Positions 6,184 through 6,698 of a stretch of DNA of 6,698 nucleotides are shown here, one piece after another. The notes below the pieces were generated by a model. That model had not been told where the DNA came from. It searched no databases and was given only the letters and a program-made list of their open reading frames with translations. The position numbers and the translations under genes were made by a program. Every line of letters starts with the position of its first letter. Positions within the stretch are counted from its first letter, which is position 1. The stretch is from Candidatus Pacearchaeota archaeon (GTDB taxonomy: Archaea > Nanobdellota > Nanobdellia > Pacearchaeales > GW2011-AR1): NCBI GenBank assembly GCA_002687255.1, contig NYZR01000053.1:1-6698 (forward strand). Direction: 5' to 3'.

Positions 6184-6588
6184 CTAGGCCAAGCCTCCGG
6201 GCCGCATCTCGACCAGACCGGTGATAATCACCGAGAACTTGCCGGTCGTCGAAGCCTGACCACGCAACATGTCTCCCTCCTCCAAAATCAGCGACAACGA
6301 ATCCGTGATCCCCGTCGCGTTCGCCGCAAACGAATACTCGTAAAACACGGCGTTATCTACACCAGATGACCCACCCTTCGGAACAGAATGCAAGTTGATC
6401 GTCTCAGCACCCGACGACGTGTTACAAAAAATGAGTTGCAAAACCTCTGAACGAGCACCCGGCAGATTCGGAGACGTATACAACAACGTGTCCGAAGCAG
6501 GCAGATTGCCGCGGTAAAAGACTTTACGAACCGTGTCCCGCTGCGGGTTCGAATACTGAATCGAAGCGAACTTCTGATCCTCAGCCAT
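6184..6588 (-). CDS. Putative virion structural protein, beta-sandwich type
   Basis: A 134-residue protein with alternating beta-strand-like segments: DTLLYTSP (33-40), SEVLQLIFCNTSSGAETINLHSVPKGG (47-73), NAVFYEYSFAAN (79-90), DSLSLILEEGDMLRGQAS (96-113) and KFSVIITGLVE (117-127). The order 'LYT..., CNTS..., hydrophobic strand, VP.GG, LxxGDxLxxxAS, xxSVxITGxxE' is one I associate with small beta-sandwich proteins common in phage structural regions, often annotated only as hypothetical or decoration/tail-associated proteins. There is no catalytic motif or signal peptide. The ATG at 6588 has GGAG 7 bases upstream and overlaps the stop of the preceding gene by 8 bases, implying coupling. The same frame remains open to the right edge but has no ATG, GTG or TTG there, so a start beyond the window is possible though less likely. 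Confidence 0.72.
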   Translation of the reverse strand: MAEDQKFASIQYSNPQRDTVRKVFYRGNLPASDTLLYTSPNLPGARSEVLQLIFCNTSSGAETINLHSVPKGGSSGVDNAVFYEYSFAANATGITDSLSLILEEGDMLRGQASTTGKFSVIITGLVEMRPGGLA

Positions 6589-6698
6589 TGCCCTGCTCCG
6601 CGTGCCACTCCAAGTGACGGTGCTGCCATTCGCGTACAGACCGAATATCTTTGCTGATTTCGGATATGTCAGTGCCGATGGCGTCGAGGCGAACCTGG
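6581..6698 (-). CDS. C-terminal end of a small helical (coiled-coil-like) protein, N-terminus off the right edge
   Basis: A frame open from the right edge ends in TGA at 6581-6583, leaving 38 visible residues. They begin QVRLDAIGTDISEISKDI, a heptad-like amphipathic helix with Ile/Leu spaced as in coiled coils. They continue RSVREWQHRHLEWHAEQGNG, rich in His, Trp and Glu. The stop overlaps the ATG of the next gene by 8 bases (ATGGCTGA), typical of coupled phage genes. Of the two frames open here, this one gives the more protein-like sequence. Short proteins ending in such helices are common in phage late operons, but their role is not established, and the missing N-terminus could hold a membrane segment. 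No function is assigned. Confidence 0.6.
   Translation of the reverse strand, partial: QVRLDAIGTDISEISKDIRSVREWQHRHLEWHAEQGNG
6596..6599 (-). promoter_or_regulatory. Ribosome-binding site of the beta-sandwich virion protein gene
   Basis: GGAG on the minus strand, 7 bases upstream of the ATG at 6588 and inside the end of the preceding gene. It supports that ATG as the start. Confidence 0.5.

Overview
This window looks like part of the late (virion morphogenesis and lysis) operon of a tailed double-stranded DNA phage or prophage. An adaptor-type head-tail connector protein suggests a short-tailed, podovirus-like particle, but no portal, capsid or terminase gene is present to settle this. All nine coding regions I can support lie on the minus strand. 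They are packed with gaps of at most 27 bases or with overlaps of 7 to 47 bases, and there are no tRNAs, insertion sequences, CRISPR arrays or recognisable promoters. The host is most likely an actinobacterium. This rests on the moderately GC-rich composition by eye, an M15 peptidase plus PG_binding_1 endolysin, and a C-terminal lysozyme-like domain of a type I associate with actinobacterial phages. It is an inference only.

In transcription order (right to left), the window opens with the C-terminal end of a helical protein (6581-6698). Next is a 134-residue beta-rich putative virion protein (6184-6588), then an unrecognised 57-residue protein (5983-6156). A two-domain endolysin follows (5253-5975: zinc D,D-carboxypeptidase/M15 peptidase plus peptidoglycan-binding repeat). 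A 71-residue helix-turn-helix-like protein (5048-5263) overlaps a phage-type calcineurin-like metallophosphoesterase (4003-5094). Then come a head-tail adaptor (3307-3993), an 886-residue structural protein with a long helical region and a C-terminal lysozyme-like domain (653-3313), and the start of a Pro/Gly-rich low-complexity protein that runs off the left edge (1-634).

The genes fit a simple division of labour. The adaptor and the 886-residue protein would build the connector or genome-ejection apparatus, with the lysozyme-like tail opening peptidoglycan at infection. The M15 endolysin would open the wall at the end of infection. The helix-turn-helix and phosphoesterase pair is the least understood part: the frames and overlap suggest it may be a split form of a single helix-turn-helix/coiled-coil/phosphoesterase protein. 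Four genes lack a confident functional name: the left-edge protein, the 57-residue protein, the small helix-turn-helix protein and the right-edge fragment. No holin is visible.
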